From Streptomyces sp. NRRL S-340 (GTDB lineage Bacteria; Actinomycetota; Actinomycetes; Streptomycetales; Streptomycetaceae), in assembly GCF_000720185.1 (NCBI RefSeq), contig NZ_JOIY01000016.1, positions 66,630-130,629 of the forward strand: a DNA stretch of 64,000 bases, written 5' to 3'. Position 1 is the first letter of the stretch; each line of letters starts with the position of its first letter. The notes beneath the pieces are model-generated. The model searched no databases and was not told the DNA's origin. It saw only the letters and a list, made by a program, of their open reading frames with translations. This document shows positions 30,701 to 38,346 of the stretch, piece after piece. The position numbers and the translations under genes were made by a program.

Positions 30701-31533
30701 ACGTCGAAGATCTTGTTGTACGAGTAGGCGCGGCCCTTGGCGGTGTGCCGGCCGGCGTAGCGCAGCGCCCGCTTGCCCGTGAAGCCCGCGCCGGCCTTCG
30801 CGGTCGGGGAGCCGCTGGGGCCGCGGTCGACGAGGGAGAGCATGTCCTGGGGGATCGTGCCGCCGCCGTCGCCGGTGGAGAACTGGACATCGGCGAGCTG
30901 GAGTATGTTCGAGGCGCCGTTGTTCTTCGTGATCTCCAGCCGGAAGTGCTGGTACTCCGCGGGCGCGGCCAGATCGTACGTCTTCGTCTGGTAACGCTGG
31001 GCGAAGGACTCGCCGGAGCGGCTGTCGACGCTCTTCCAGTCCTTGCCGTCGGCGGAGGCCCGGAGCGTCCAGTCCTTCGGGTCACGCTCGCCGTAGTCGT
31101 TGGCGGAGGTGAGGGCGTAACGGGTGATCTTCACGGGTTTGTCGAAATCGAACTCGACCCAGCCGGTGGACTCGAAGGTGAGCCACTTGGTGCCCGGCTC
31201 GCCGTCGACGAGGTTCTCCTTGACCTCGCCCGACCCGCTGTTCTCCGAGCTGGCCCGGAGGTCGGTGACGTGGTCGTCGACGTTGCCCGGGATGCCGGTG
31301 CTGTAGCCGCCGTCCACACCCGAGGCGCGCTTGCCGCCGTCCGGGGCGGTGTCGACCGTGCTGAGCCAGTCCGGTGCCGGATCGCCGGACTCGAACGAGG
31401 ACGCGAACTCCCGGTCGGCCGCCGGGGCCTTGCCGGGCAGGGCGACCGCCGCCCCCTGGGAACCGGCGGCCAGGACGAAGGCGGCCGTGACGACGACCGC
31501 CGGACCCCATCTGTGCCGTACTCTGCGCTGCAT
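27730..31533 (-). CDS. Secreted GH92 family alpha-mannosidase with F5/8-type C domains (second copy)
   Basis: The 1267-residue protein has a signal peptide (VVVTAAFVLAAGSQGAAVAL). An F5/8 type C (discoidin-like) carbohydrate-binding module lies at about 95-220 (VDGEPGTKWLTFESTGWVEF). The GH92 beta and catalytic domains run from about 400 (GFNFWTPVTNAGSQSWLYEY) to about 1110. A second F5/8C-like module closes the chain (GWTLQASSDGTHWKTVDRRS). In the catalytic region it reads GDEDNGEQSAWYLFSSLG where copy one has GNDDLGAMSSWYVFSALG, so it belongs to a different GH92 subgroup, possibly with another linkage or a phosphodiester substrate. The start is ATG at 31533. It shares the GACAACGTTGTC operator with copy one. 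Confidence 0.92.
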   Translation of the reverse strand: MQRRVRHRWGPAVVVTAAFVLAAGSQGAAVALPGKAPAADREFASSFESGDPAPDWLSTVDTAPDGGKRASGVDGGYSTGIPGNVDDHVTDLRASSENSGSGEVKENLVDGEPGTKWLTFESTGWVEFDFDKPVKITRYALTSANDYGERDPKDWTLRASADGKDWKSVDSRSGESFAQRYQTKTYDLAAPAEYQHFRLEITKNNGASNILQLADVQFSTGDGGGTIPQDMLSLVDRGPSGSPTAKAGAGFTGKRALRYAGRHTAKGRAYSYNKIFDVNLKVTRDTQLSYRLFPSMADGDRDYDATNVSVDLAFTDGTYLSRLGATDQHGFGLSPQAQGAAKTLYVNQWNDVVSRIGSVAAGKTVDRVLLAYDSPSGPAKFRGWLDDVSIKRVAPERPKAHLADYALTTRGTNSSGSFSRGNNFPATAMPHGFNFWTPVTNAGSQSWLYEYARANNSDNLPTVQAFAASHEPSPWMGDRQTFQVMPSAASGTPDTDRTARALPFRHENETAHPYYYGVRFENGLKAEMAPTDHAAALRFTYPGDDASVLFDNVTDQGGLTLDKEHGVVTGYSDVKSGLSTGATRLFVYGVFDKPVQDGSSSGVKGYLRFDTGKDHAVTLRLATSLISVDQAKDNLRQEIPDGTTFDTVKARAQRTWDGLLGKVEVQGATPDQLTTLYSSMYRLYLYPNSGFEKVGGKDRYASPFSAMTGEDTPTHTGAKIVDGKVYVNNGFWDTYRTTWPAYSLLTPSQAGEMVDGFVQGYKDGGWTSRWSSPGYADLMTGTSSDVAFADAYVKGVPMDAQAAYEAALKNATVVPPSSGVGRKGMSTSPFLGYTSTATGEGLSWAMEGYVNDYGIAKMGEALYKKTGQKHYKDEAQYFLNRAQDYVKLFDSKAGFFQGKDAKGNWRVDSAKYDPRVWGYDYTETDGWGYAFTAPQDSRGLANLYGGRKGLADKLDTYFATPETATSEFAGSYGGIIHEMTEARDVRMGQYGHSNQVAHHVTYMYDAAGQPWKAQEKIREVLSRLYVGSEIGQGYHGDEDNGEQSAWYLFSSLGFYPLVMGSGDYAIGSPLFTKATVHLENGHDLVVKAPRNSAKNIYVQGVRFNGKRWNSTNLPHSLLSKGGVLEFDMGPRPSKWGTAENAAPVSITTGDKAPAPRADVLRGDGALFDDTSSTDATVSQVDLPVTGSVKALQYTLTSSGDRGKAPAGWTLQASSDGTHWKTVDRRSGESFAWDKQTRPFTIASPGTYQKYRLVLDGASTLAEVELLA

Positions 31534-31567
31534 ACGAGGGCACCCTCCCTGGTACTCCAAAGCGCCG

Positions 31568-31579
31568 GACAACGTTGTC
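31568..31579. promoter_or_regulatory. Palindromic operator GACAACGTTGTC (site 3)
   Basis: It is identical to the site at 24129-24140 and lies 35 bases upstream of the second GH92 start, which suits repression by steric block. Confidence 0.65.
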
Positions 31580-31768
31580 AAATTCGGCGCAAGCTCCAGT
31601 AGGGAGTCAAGTGGCCAGAGATGTCAAGGGTGTTGGGTGCGGCATTCGGGCGTGAAGTCCCGGATATTTCCGTCAAGGGACCCCACAGGGGGTTCATATT
31701 TCCGCGAGGTCTCAACTCGGAAAAGACCGACAGTGAACCTTGCGTTCGATCTTGCTCCGTCCGCCTGA

Positions 31769-31784
31769 AGTGGACTATACCTGT
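31769..31784. promoter_or_regulatory. Candidate DasR-responsive element upstream of ngcE
   Basis: AGTGGACTATACCTGT matches the dre consensus AGTGGTCTAGACCACT at 12 of 16 positions by eye, including the left AGTGG. DasR is the GlcNAc-responsive GntR regulator of Streptomyces, and the downstream operon imports chitin sugars. Confidence 0.4.
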
Positions 31785-31993
31785 CGGCGTCCGTGAAGCC
31801 GTTCGACCGGTCGGCGGCGGACCCGGGGGGAGCCGGAAAGGTGGTTCGACGTGCGAAACGCGGCGGCCTCCTTGTTTTCCCAGCGATCCCGGTGGATGAC
31901 GCACGAAGTACTTATTGCACGAGCTTGGCCTACCGCGGTGCCGGGGAGGATCCGGTTCACCGCCTGAGTCCTGGAGAAGGCGAGGACTTGCGC

Positions 31994-33439
31994 ATGGGAT
32001 CCACTTCCGCCGAGAACCACGGGGGCGTCGGCCGCCGTTCCCTGATCAAGAGGTCCGCGGCCCTCGGTCTGGTCTCCGTACCCGCGATGAGCTTCCTGTC
32101 CGCGTGCGCCAGTGGCGGCGGCGACGGCCAGGACAAGGCCAAGGCGGGCAAGAAGACGGCCAAGAACCCGCTCGGCGTCAACGACACCGCGCAGATGGAA
32201 TTCGTCCTGTTCGACGGCGGCTTCGGCTCCGAGTACGCCAAGGACGCCACGCAGATCTACCAGAAGAACTTCCCGAAGGCGAAGGTCAAGTTCACCACCA
32301 CCCAGAAGATCCAGTCCACGCTCCAGCCCCGCTTCAACCAGGGCAACCCGCCGGACCTCATCGACAACTCCGGCGCCGAGCAGATGGACATGGGCGTGCT
32401 CGTCGGCAAGAACCAGCTCGCCGACCTCACCCCGCTGCTGGACGCCCCCTCCTACGACGACCCGAAGAAGAAGGTCCGCGACACGCTGCGGCCGGGCATC
32501 GTGGAGATGGGCCAGTTCGACGGCAAGCCGGTCTGGATCCTCTACTACGCCTACACGGTCTACGGCGTCTGGTACTCGCAGAAGGCCCTGGACTCGCTGG
32601 ACGAGAAGTACCCCGAGACCTGGGACGAGATGATCAAGGTCTGCCAGAAGGCCCAGAAGAAGGGCATGGCGGGCTGGACCTACGCGGGCAAGTACCCGTA
32701 CTACCTCCCGTTCTCGCTCTATCCGATGATCGGCAAGGTCGGCGGCCGCGAGGTCCTGGACGCCATCGACAACCTGGAGCCCAACGCCTGGAAGCACCCG
32801 GCCGTCAAGGCCTGCTTCGAGGCGTACTACGAGCTGTACAAGCGCGGCTTCATCCTCAAGGGCACCCCCGGTCTGGACCACATCCAGTCGCAGACCGCGT
32901 GGGCCAAGGGCAAGGCGCTGTTCATCCCGAACGGCTCCTGGGTGGAGAACGAGTCGGCGAACGTCATCCCCTCCGACTTCAACCTCGCCGTCTCCGCGCC
33001 CACCGGCCTCGACGGCTCCGACAAGATGCCCTTCGGCACGATCTGGGCCTCCGGCGGTGAGCCCTTCATCGTCCCGGCCAAGGCCGCGAACACCGAGGGC
33101 GGCATGGAGCAGCTGCGCATCATGCTCAGCGAGGCGTCCTCGAAGAACTTCACCGCCAAGGTGAAGTCGCTGACCGCGTACAACGGCGGCACCACCGGCA
33201 TCGACCTGACCCCGGGTCTGAAGTCGGGCGTGGCCGCGCTGGAGAAGGCCGGCTCCAACGTGCTGAACCCGCGCCTGCAGGACTGGTACGTGCAGCTGCA
33301 GAAGGAGAAGATCGGTGTGGCCGGTCTGGGCGAGATGATGGCCGGCCGCGCCACCCCGGCGGAGGCCATCAAGAAGATCCAGGGCTTCGCCGACGAGGCC
33401 GCCAAGGACACGTCGATCAAGCACTACAAGCACCAGTGA
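31994..33439 (+). CDS. ngcE: ABC transporter sugar-binding lipoprotein, GlcNAc/chitobiose type
   Basis: The 481-residue family-1 solute-binding protein has a twin-Arg leader (GRRSLIKRSAALGL) and the lipobox LSAC near residue 38. The mature chain has the periplasmic-binding fold (NPPDLIDNSGAEQMDMG, GKALFIPNGSWVENES). It resembles NgcE of S. olivaceoviridis. From memory, the S. coelicolor orthologue SCO6005 binds N,N'-diacetylchitobiose, so this protein probably feeds chitin fragments to the two permeases that follow. ATG at 31994 has GAGGA 8 bases upstream. The longer in-frame start at 31793 lacks a leader-like sequence. The ATPase is not in the operon; Streptomyces usually use the shared MsiK. 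Confidence 0.88.
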   Translation: MGSTSAENHGGVGRRSLIKRSAALGLVSVPAMSFLSACASGGGDGQDKAKAGKKTAKNPLGVNDTAQMEFVLFDGGFGSEYAKDATQIYQKNFPKAKVKFTTTQKIQSTLQPRFNQGNPPDLIDNSGAEQMDMGVLVGKNQLADLTPLLDAPSYDDPKKKVRDTLRPGIVEMGQFDGKPVWILYYAYTVYGVWYSQKALDSLDEKYPETWDEMIKVCQKAQKKGMAGWTYAGKYPYYLPFSLYPMIGKVGGREVLDAIDNLEPNAWKHPAVKACFEAYYELYKRGFILKGTPGLDHIQSQTAWAKGKALFIPNGSWVENESANVIPSDFNLAVSAPTGLDGSDKMPFGTIWASGGEPFIVPAKAANTEGGMEQLRIMLSEASSKNFTAKVKSLTAYNGGTTGIDLTPGLKSGVAALEKAGSNVLNPRLQDWYVQLQKEKIGVAGLGEMMAGRATPAEAIKKIQGFADEAAKDTSIKHYKHQ

Positions 33440-33449
33440 GGGTCCGTCA

Positions 33450-33494
33450 CCAGGGTCCGCCCGGCGGTCGGTCAGGCCGCCGGACGGACCCTGG
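33450..33494 (+). terminator. Stem-loop between ngcE and ngcF
   Basis: The outer arms CCAGGGTCCG and CGGACCCTGG and the inner arms CCGGCGG and CCGCCGG form a long interrupted stem. It probably stabilises or partly terminates the ngcE message so that the binding protein outnumbers the permeases. Confidence 0.7.
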
Positions 33495-33530
33495 CGGCAC
33501 CGTCCGCCCTTCAGATCGGGGTCGCTAGCA

Positions 33531-34457
33531 ATGCAGCACGGCAAGTACCGGTTCATCGTGGGGTTCCTGGTGGTACCCCTGGGGCTGTACGCGCTCTTCG
33601 TCATCTGGCCGTTCATCCAGTCCATCTACTACTCGTTCACGGACTGGACCGGTCTGAGCCCCGACTTCAAGATGGTCGGCGTCGACAACTACAAGAGGAT
33701 GTTCGACGACGAGATCTTCTGGAAGTCGCTGCAGCACAGCCTGCTGTTCGCCCTGGTGCTGCCGGTGGTGACGATCGGGCTCGCGCTGTTCTTCTCCTTC
33801 ATGATCAATGTCGGCGGACGGCGCAGGAAGGGCGGCCCGGCCATCAGCGGTGTCCGCGGCTCCTCCTTCTACAAGATCGTCTACTTCTTCCCGCAGGTGC
33901 TGTCGATCGCCATCGTCGCCCTGCTGTTCGCCTTCGCGTACAACCCGGACAGCGGAGCGATCAACTCGCTGCTGCGCGGGATCGGGCTCGGCAGTCTCCA
34001 GCCGCTGTGGCTGGGCGACCCGGACCTCGCCCTGTGGTGCGTGATGGCCGTGCTCGTCTGGTCGACCACCGGCTTCTTCGTGGTCCTCTTCTCGGCGGCC
34101 ATGGCCTCCATCCCGGCGGACCTGTACGAGGCCGCGCTGCTCGACGGCGCGAGCCGCTTCACCACCTTCTTCCGCATCACCCTGCCGCTGCTGTGGGACA
34201 CCGTGCAGTCCGGCTGGGTCTACATGGGCATCCTCGCGCTCGGCGCCGAGTCGTTCGCGGTCGTACAGATCATGACGACCGGTCCCGGCGGCCCCGACTA
34301 CTCGACCACCGTCATGGTCCTGTACGTGTACCAGAAGGCGTTCCGTGACGGTCAGGCCGCCTACGCCACCACGATCGGCGTCGCCCTGCTGGTCGTCACG
34401 CTGCTCTTCTCGGCCGTCGTGATGAAGCTGGGCCGGCGCGAGCGGCTGGAGTTCTGA
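33531..34457 (+). CDS. ngcF: ABC transporter permease, GlcNAc/chitobiose (NgcF-like)
   Basis: The 308-residue membrane protein has six hydrophobic segments and belongs to the MalF-type permeases. The cytoplasmic EAA loop reads YEAALLDGASRFTTFFRITLP (residues about 200-220), which docks the ATPase. The N-terminus YRFIVGFLVVPLGLYALFV is the first span. The start is ATG at 33531. It follows ngcE after a 91-bp gap with a stem-loop and precedes ngcG by 2 bases. Confidence 0.9.
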   Translation: MQHGKYRFIVGFLVVPLGLYALFVIWPFIQSIYYSFTDWTGLSPDFKMVGVDNYKRMFDDEIFWKSLQHSLLFALVLPVVTIGLALFFSFMINVGGRRRKGGPAISGVRGSSFYKIVYFFPQVLSIAIVALLFAFAYNPDSGAINSLLRGIGLGSLQPLWLGDPDLALWCVMAVLVWSTTGFFVVLFSAAMASIPADLYEAALLDGASRFTTFFRITLPLLWDTVQSGWVYMGILALGAESFAVVQIMTTGPGGPDYSTTVMVLYVYQKAFRDGQAAYATTIGVALLVVTLLFSAVVMKLGRRERLEF

Positions 34458-34459
34458 TC

Positions 34460-35383
34460 ATGGAAACCACCGAGACCCCCGCCCCCGTACCGGCCGAGCC
34501 CGGCGTCGCGGTCGGCAAGACCGGCGCCCCGCGGGAAAAGGCGCCCCGGCAGAAGAGGGAGGGCGGTGTCCTCAACGTCTTCTCGCACGGGGTCCTGATC
34601 ATCTGGGCGATCATGGTCGTCCTGCCGCTGGTGTGGGCGGTGATGACGTCCTTCAAATCCGACGGCGCCATCTTCAGCTCGCCCTGGGCGCTGCCCGACA
34701 CACTGCACTTCGGCAACTGGTCGCGGGCGTGGAACGACGCGCACATGAGCGACTACTTCCTGAACACGGTCCTGGTGGTCGGGGGATCGCTCGTCGGCAC
34801 CCTGGTCCTCGGCTCGATGGCGGCCTACGTACTGGCCCGCTTCGAGTTCCCGGGCAACCGGTTCATCTACTACCTGTTCATCGCCGGAATGAGTTTCCCG
34901 GTCATTCTTGCGCTGGTGCCGTTGTTCTATGTCGTGAACAACATGGGGCTGCTGAACACCATCCACGGACTGATCCTGGTCTACATCGCCTACTCGCTGC
35001 CTTTCACGGTGTTCTTCCTGACGGCGTTCTTCCGGTCACTGCCGAGTTCGGTGGCGGAAGCCGCATTCGTGGACGGCGCCTCGCACACCCGGACCTTCTT
35101 CCAGATCATGCTGCCGATGGCCAAGCCCGGTCTGATCAGCGTCGGGATCTTCAATTTCCTGGGGCAGTGGAACCAGTACATCCTGCCGACCGTGCTGAAC
35201 ACCGATCCGGACAAGCGCGTGCTCACCCAGGGCCTGGTCCAGCTGGCCGTCAGCCAGGGCTACAAGGGTGACTGGTCCGGGCTCTTCGCCGGTCTGGTGA
35301 TGGCGATGCTGCCGGTCCTGGCGGCGTACATCATCTTCCAGCGCCAGGTGGTGCAGGGACTGACGGCGGGCGCCCTGAAATAG
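34460..35383 (+). CDS. ngcG: ABC transporter permease, GlcNAc/chitobiose (NgcG-like)
   Basis: The 307-residue MalG-type permease has a charged N-terminal extension of about 38 residues before the first span (LIIWAIMVVLPLVWAVMTSF). The EAA loop is AEAAFVDGASHTRTFFQIML. The C-terminus QRQVVQGLTAGALK is typical of MalG-type permeases. Its start lies 2 bases after the ngcF stop, and a strong terminator follows. With ngcE and ngcF it completes an importer that lacks its own ATP-binding subunit. Confidence 0.9.
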   Translation: METTETPAPVPAEPGVAVGKTGAPREKAPRQKREGGVLNVFSHGVLIIWAIMVVLPLVWAVMTSFKSDGAIFSSPWALPDTLHFGNWSRAWNDAHMSDYFLNTVLVVGGSLVGTLVLGSMAAYVLARFEFPGNRFIYYLFIAGMSFPVILALVPLFYVVNNMGLLNTIHGLILVYIAYSLPFTVFFLTAFFRSLPSSVAEAAFVDGASHTRTFFQIMLPMAKPGLISVGIFNFLGQWNQYILPTVLNTDPDKRVLTQGLVQLAVSQGYKGDWSGLFAGLVMAMLPVLAAYIIFQRQVVQGLTAGALK

Positions 35384-35425
35384 CCTGCCGGGGCTCCCGG
35401 CCCCCTCCGCCCCCGCCGCCTCCCG

Positions 35426-35453
35426 AGCCGCCCCCGGTCCGCCGGGGGCGGCT
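35426..35453 (+). terminator. Terminator after ngcG
   Basis: The 12-base arms AGCCGCCCCCGG and CCGGGGGCGGCT enclose the loop TCCG, 43 bases after the stop. Confidence 0.85.
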
Positions 35454-35639
35454 TCGGCGTGCCCGGACTCGGCCCCGGGAGCCGCCCCGCGCATGCCGCC
35501 ACGGCTCCGCGCGGTGGTTCGTGTACCCGGAAACGGTTCAACCTCTTGACGGGAGGCAACCCGAACGGCTCATCTTAGAGTTCACTTGTTGGACATGGAC
35601 GGGGCCTCGCCGGAGCGGCCCCGCGCGCAGGAGGTCGTC

Positions 35640-36839
35640 GTGGAGACTCCAGGGTCGCAGTCGTCGCTGCACCGAGCCAACCTGGAGCGGGTCGTACGTG
35701 CCGTGCGTCTTGCCGGATCCCTCACCCAGGCGGAGATCGCACGGACCACGGGTCTGTCCGCGGCGACGGTCTCCAACATCGTGCGGGAGCTGAAGGACGG
35801 CGGAACGGTCCAGGTCACACCCACGTCCGCGGGTGGCCGCCGGGCGCGCAGCGTCTCCCTGAGCGGGGACGCCGGGATCGTGATCGGCGTCGACTTCGGG
35901 CACACCCATTTGCGGGTCGCGATCGGGAACCTCGCCCACCAGGTGCTCGCGGAGGAGTCCGAGCCGCTGGACGTGGACGCCTCCTCCAGCGAGGGCTTCG
36001 ACCGGGCGGAGGAGCTGGTCAACCGGCTGATCACGGCCACCGGGGTGGACCGGGCGAAGATCGCCGGGGTGGGCCTCGGCGTGCCCGGACCGATCGACGT
36101 GGAATCCGGCACGCTCGGCTCCACGGCGATCCTGCCGGGCTGGGGCGGCATCAAGCCCGCCGAGGAGCTGCGGGGGCGCCTCGGCGTGCCGGTGCACGTG
36201 GACAACGACGCCAACCTCGGCGCCCTGGGCGAGCTGGTGTGGGGGAGCGGGCGCGGGGTGCGCGACCTCGCGTACATCAAGATCGCCAGCGGTGTGGGCG
36301 CCGGTCTCGTGATCGACGGGAAGATCTACCGCGGGCCCGGCGGCACGGCCGGCGAGATCGGGCACATCACGCTCGACGAGTCCGGCCCGGTCTGCCGCTG
36401 CGGCAACCGCGGCTGCCTGGAGACCTTCGCCTCCGCGCGCTACGTCTTGCCCCTGCTCCAGCCCAGCCACGGCACCGAGCTGACCATGGAGGGCGTCGTC
36501 CGGCTGGCCCGCGAGGGGGACCCGGGATGCCGCCGGGTGATCGCCGACGTGGGCCGGCACATCGGCAGCGGGGTCGCCAATCTCTGCAATCTGCTCAACC
36601 CGAGCCGGGTGGTCCTCGGCGGTGATCTCGCCGAGGCGGGCGAGCTGGTCCTCGGGCCCATCCGGGAGTCGGTGGGCCGCTACGCCATCCCCAGCGCGGC
36701 GCGCCAACTGTCCGTGCTGCCCGGGGCACTTGGCGGCCGGGCGGAGGTGCTCGGGGCGCTCGCCCTGGCGCTCAGCGAGATGGGGGATTCCACCCTTTTG
36801 GACGGGACCCTGGCGGCGGCGACCCCTGCCTTCACTTAG
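35640..36839 (+). CDS. rok7B7: ROK-family transcriptional regulator Rok7B7
   Basis: The 399-residue protein has a winged HTH (LTQAEIARTTGLSAATVSNI) followed by an ROK sugar-kinase fold. IGVDFGHTHLRVAIG corresponds to the phosphate-binding loop, GLGVPGPID and VDNDANLGALGE to the kinase core, and EIGHITLDESG to the sugar-contacting Glu and His. The zinc motif CRCGNRGCLE is intact. From memory, the S. coelicolor orthologue SCO6008 affects xylose uptake, carbon catabolite repression and antibiotic production. GTG at 35640 is chosen because AGGAGG lies 5 bases before it. ATG at 35595 is possible but lacks such a site. It stands between ngcEFG and xylFGH and probably controls the latter. Confidence 0.88.
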   Translation: METPGSQSSLHRANLERVVRAVRLAGSLTQAEIARTTGLSAATVSNIVRELKDGGTVQVTPTSAGGRRARSVSLSGDAGIVIGVDFGHTHLRVAIGNLAHQVLAEESEPLDVDASSSEGFDRAEELVNRLITATGVDRAKIAGVGLGVPGPIDVESGTLGSTAILPGWGGIKPAEELRGRLGVPVHVDNDANLGALGELVWGSGRGVRDLAYIKIASGVGAGLVIDGKIYRGPGGTAGEIGHITLDESGPVCRCGNRGCLETFASARYVLPLLQPSHGTELTMEGVVRLAREGDPGCRRVIADVGRHIGSGVANLCNLLNPSRVVLGGDLAEAGELVLGPIRESVGRYAIPSAARQLSVLPGALGGRAEVLGALALALSEMGDSTLLDGTLAAATPAFT

Positions 36840-36846
36840 AGAACGT

Positions 36847-36862
36847 ATGGCACCGTTGCCAT
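36847..36862. promoter_or_regulatory. Dyad ATGGCA-ccgt-TGCCAT upstream of xylF
   Basis: A perfect 16-bp inverted repeat lies 100 bases before xylF and 8 bases after the rok7B7 stop. It is a good candidate operator for the ROK regulator or another xylose-responsive protein. A CTTGACG element (36890-36896) downstream may be the -35. Confidence 0.5.
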
Positions 36863-36961
36863 CTCGTTAAGGATTTACTTCTTGACGTCGCACGCGTGGC
36901 CGAGTTGACTTCCAGCCACCTCGGCCGCAACGACGCGGCCTCGTCAGGGAGGTTTGAGGAA

Positions 36962-38083
36962 GTGAACACGCGTATGCGTCGTGCGGCCTTCGCCGTTGCC
37001 GCTGGTGCCATGGCCGTCTCGCTCGCCGCCTGTGGCAGTGCCAAGGAGTCCAAGGACAGCGACTCCTCCAAGTCGTCCGCCCCGGCCGCCAAGAAGGGCG
37101 ACGACATCAAGGTCGGTCTGCTGCTGCCGGAGAACAAGACCGCGCGCTACGAGCAGTTCGACAAGCCCTTGATCGAGAAGAAGATCAAGGAGCTGACGAA
37201 CAACAAGGGCAAGGTCTTCTACAACAACGCCCAGCAGAACGCGAACCTGCAGAGCCAGCAGGTCGACACGATGATCACCAACAAGGTGGACGTGCTCATC
37301 GTGGACGCGGTGGACGCCAAGGCCATCAAGAACTCCATCCAGAAGGCCAAGGACCAGGGCATCAAGGTCGTCGCCTACGACCGCCTGGCCGAGGGCCCGA
37401 TCGACGCCTTCACCACCTTCGACAACGAAGAGGTCGGCAAGGCGCAGGGCGAGGCGCTGCTGAAGGCCCTGGGCAGCAAGGCCACCAAGTCGAGCAAGAT
37501 CGTCATGATCAACGGCTCGGTGACCGACCCGAACGCCGCCCAGTTCAAGAAGGGCGCCCACGCCGCCCTCGACGGCAAGGTGACCATCGCCAAGGAGTAC
37601 GACACCAAGGAGTGGTCGCCGGACAACGCCAACTCCGAGATGGAGGCGGCGATCTCCGCGGTCGGCGCCAAGAACATCGCGGGCGTCTACTCCGCCAACG
37701 ACGGCATGGCCGGCGGTGCCATCACCGCCCTCAAGGCCGCGGGCGTCAACGTCCCGGTCACCGGCCAGGACGCCGAACTCGCCGGTGTGCAGCGCATCCT
37801 CGCGGGTGACCAGTACATGAGCATCTTCAAGTCCTACCCGACGGAGGCGAACGTCGCCGCCGAGATGGCGGTCGCCCTCGCCAAGGGCACCGGCCTGGAC
37901 TCGATCGCCAAGACCAAGGTGGACAGCGACAGCACCAAGGGCGTCCCGGCGCTGCTGGTCCCGGTCATCTCGCTGACCAAGGACAACGTCAACGAGACGG
38001 TCATCAAGGAGGGCTTCTACACCGCCGCCCAGATCTGCACCGGCAAGTACAAGGCCGACTGCGACAAGTACGGCGTCAAGTAA
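36962..38083 (+). CDS. xylF: Xylose ABC transporter substrate-binding lipoprotein
   Basis: The 373-residue protein has a signal peptide ending in the lipobox SLAACGS. The mature part is a ribose/xylose-type periplasmic-binding protein (peripla_BP_4). Visible segments are IKVGLLLPENKTARYEQFDK, VDVLIVDAVDAKAIKNSI, GVYSANDGMAGGAITALKA and VTGQDAELAGVQRIL. It delivers D-xylose to the XylGH importer. GTG at 36962 follows GAGGAA closely, and ATG at 36974 is an alternative. A 260-bp gap to xylG suggests a separate internal signal or processing. Confidence 0.9.
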   Translation: MNTRMRRAAFAVAAGAMAVSLAACGSAKESKDSDSSKSSAPAAKKGDDIKVGLLLPENKTARYEQFDKPLIEKKIKELTNNKGKVFYNNAQQNANLQSQQVDTMITNKVDVLIVDAVDAKAIKNSIQKAKDQGIKVVAYDRLAEGPIDAFTTFDNEEVGKAQGEALLKALGSKATKSSKIVMINGSVTDPNAAQFKKGAHAALDGKVTIAKEYDTKEWSPDNANSEMEAAISAVGAKNIAGVYSANDGMAGGAITALKAAGVNVPVTGQDAELAGVQRILAGDQYMSIFKSYPTEANVAAEMAVALAKGTGLDSIAKTKVDSDSTKGVPALLVPVISLTKDNVNETVIKEGFYTAAQICTGKYKADCDKYGVK

Positions 38084-38346
38084 GCGGCCCGGCCGGGCCC
38101 GCGCACAGCGGTCCGGCCCCGTCCGCGCACGAGCGGCCCGCTCCGGTCCGCGTACGGCACCTCGCCCGAGGCCGCCGGTACGGACCCCGGCCGCCCCACG
38201 GCTCCGCCGGCGCCCCGCGCACCATTCAGCCCCGCAAGCTCGGTGCGGGGCGCCGGACGGAACATCCCCCGGGTCGCTCCCGACCCACCCACCCAGCATT
38301 CCTGCACAACCTCCCGCCGGGTCAGGCGGCGAAGGAGATGGTTCAC

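Larger units (their letters stand above)
31534..31993. other. Divergent promoter region, GH92 copy 2 and ngcE
   Basis: This 460-bp region contains the GACAACGTTGTC operator near the GH92 side and a DasR-type site near the ngcE side. The middle (31640-31760) is less GC-rich than its surroundings. No small gene is supported. Confidence 0.5.

Noticed and set aside
27643..31602. Plus-strand open frame of about 1,300 codons antisense to the second GH92 gene
   Set aside because: The frame is a by-product of GC-biased third positions on the minus-strand gene. It is full of Gly/Arg/Val repeats and matches no family, while the minus strand shows a complete GH92 enzyme.
38338..38346. ATG at 38338 as xylG start
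   Set aside because: GAAGGAG directly touches this ATG, leaving no spacing. GTG at 38347 has proper spacing.
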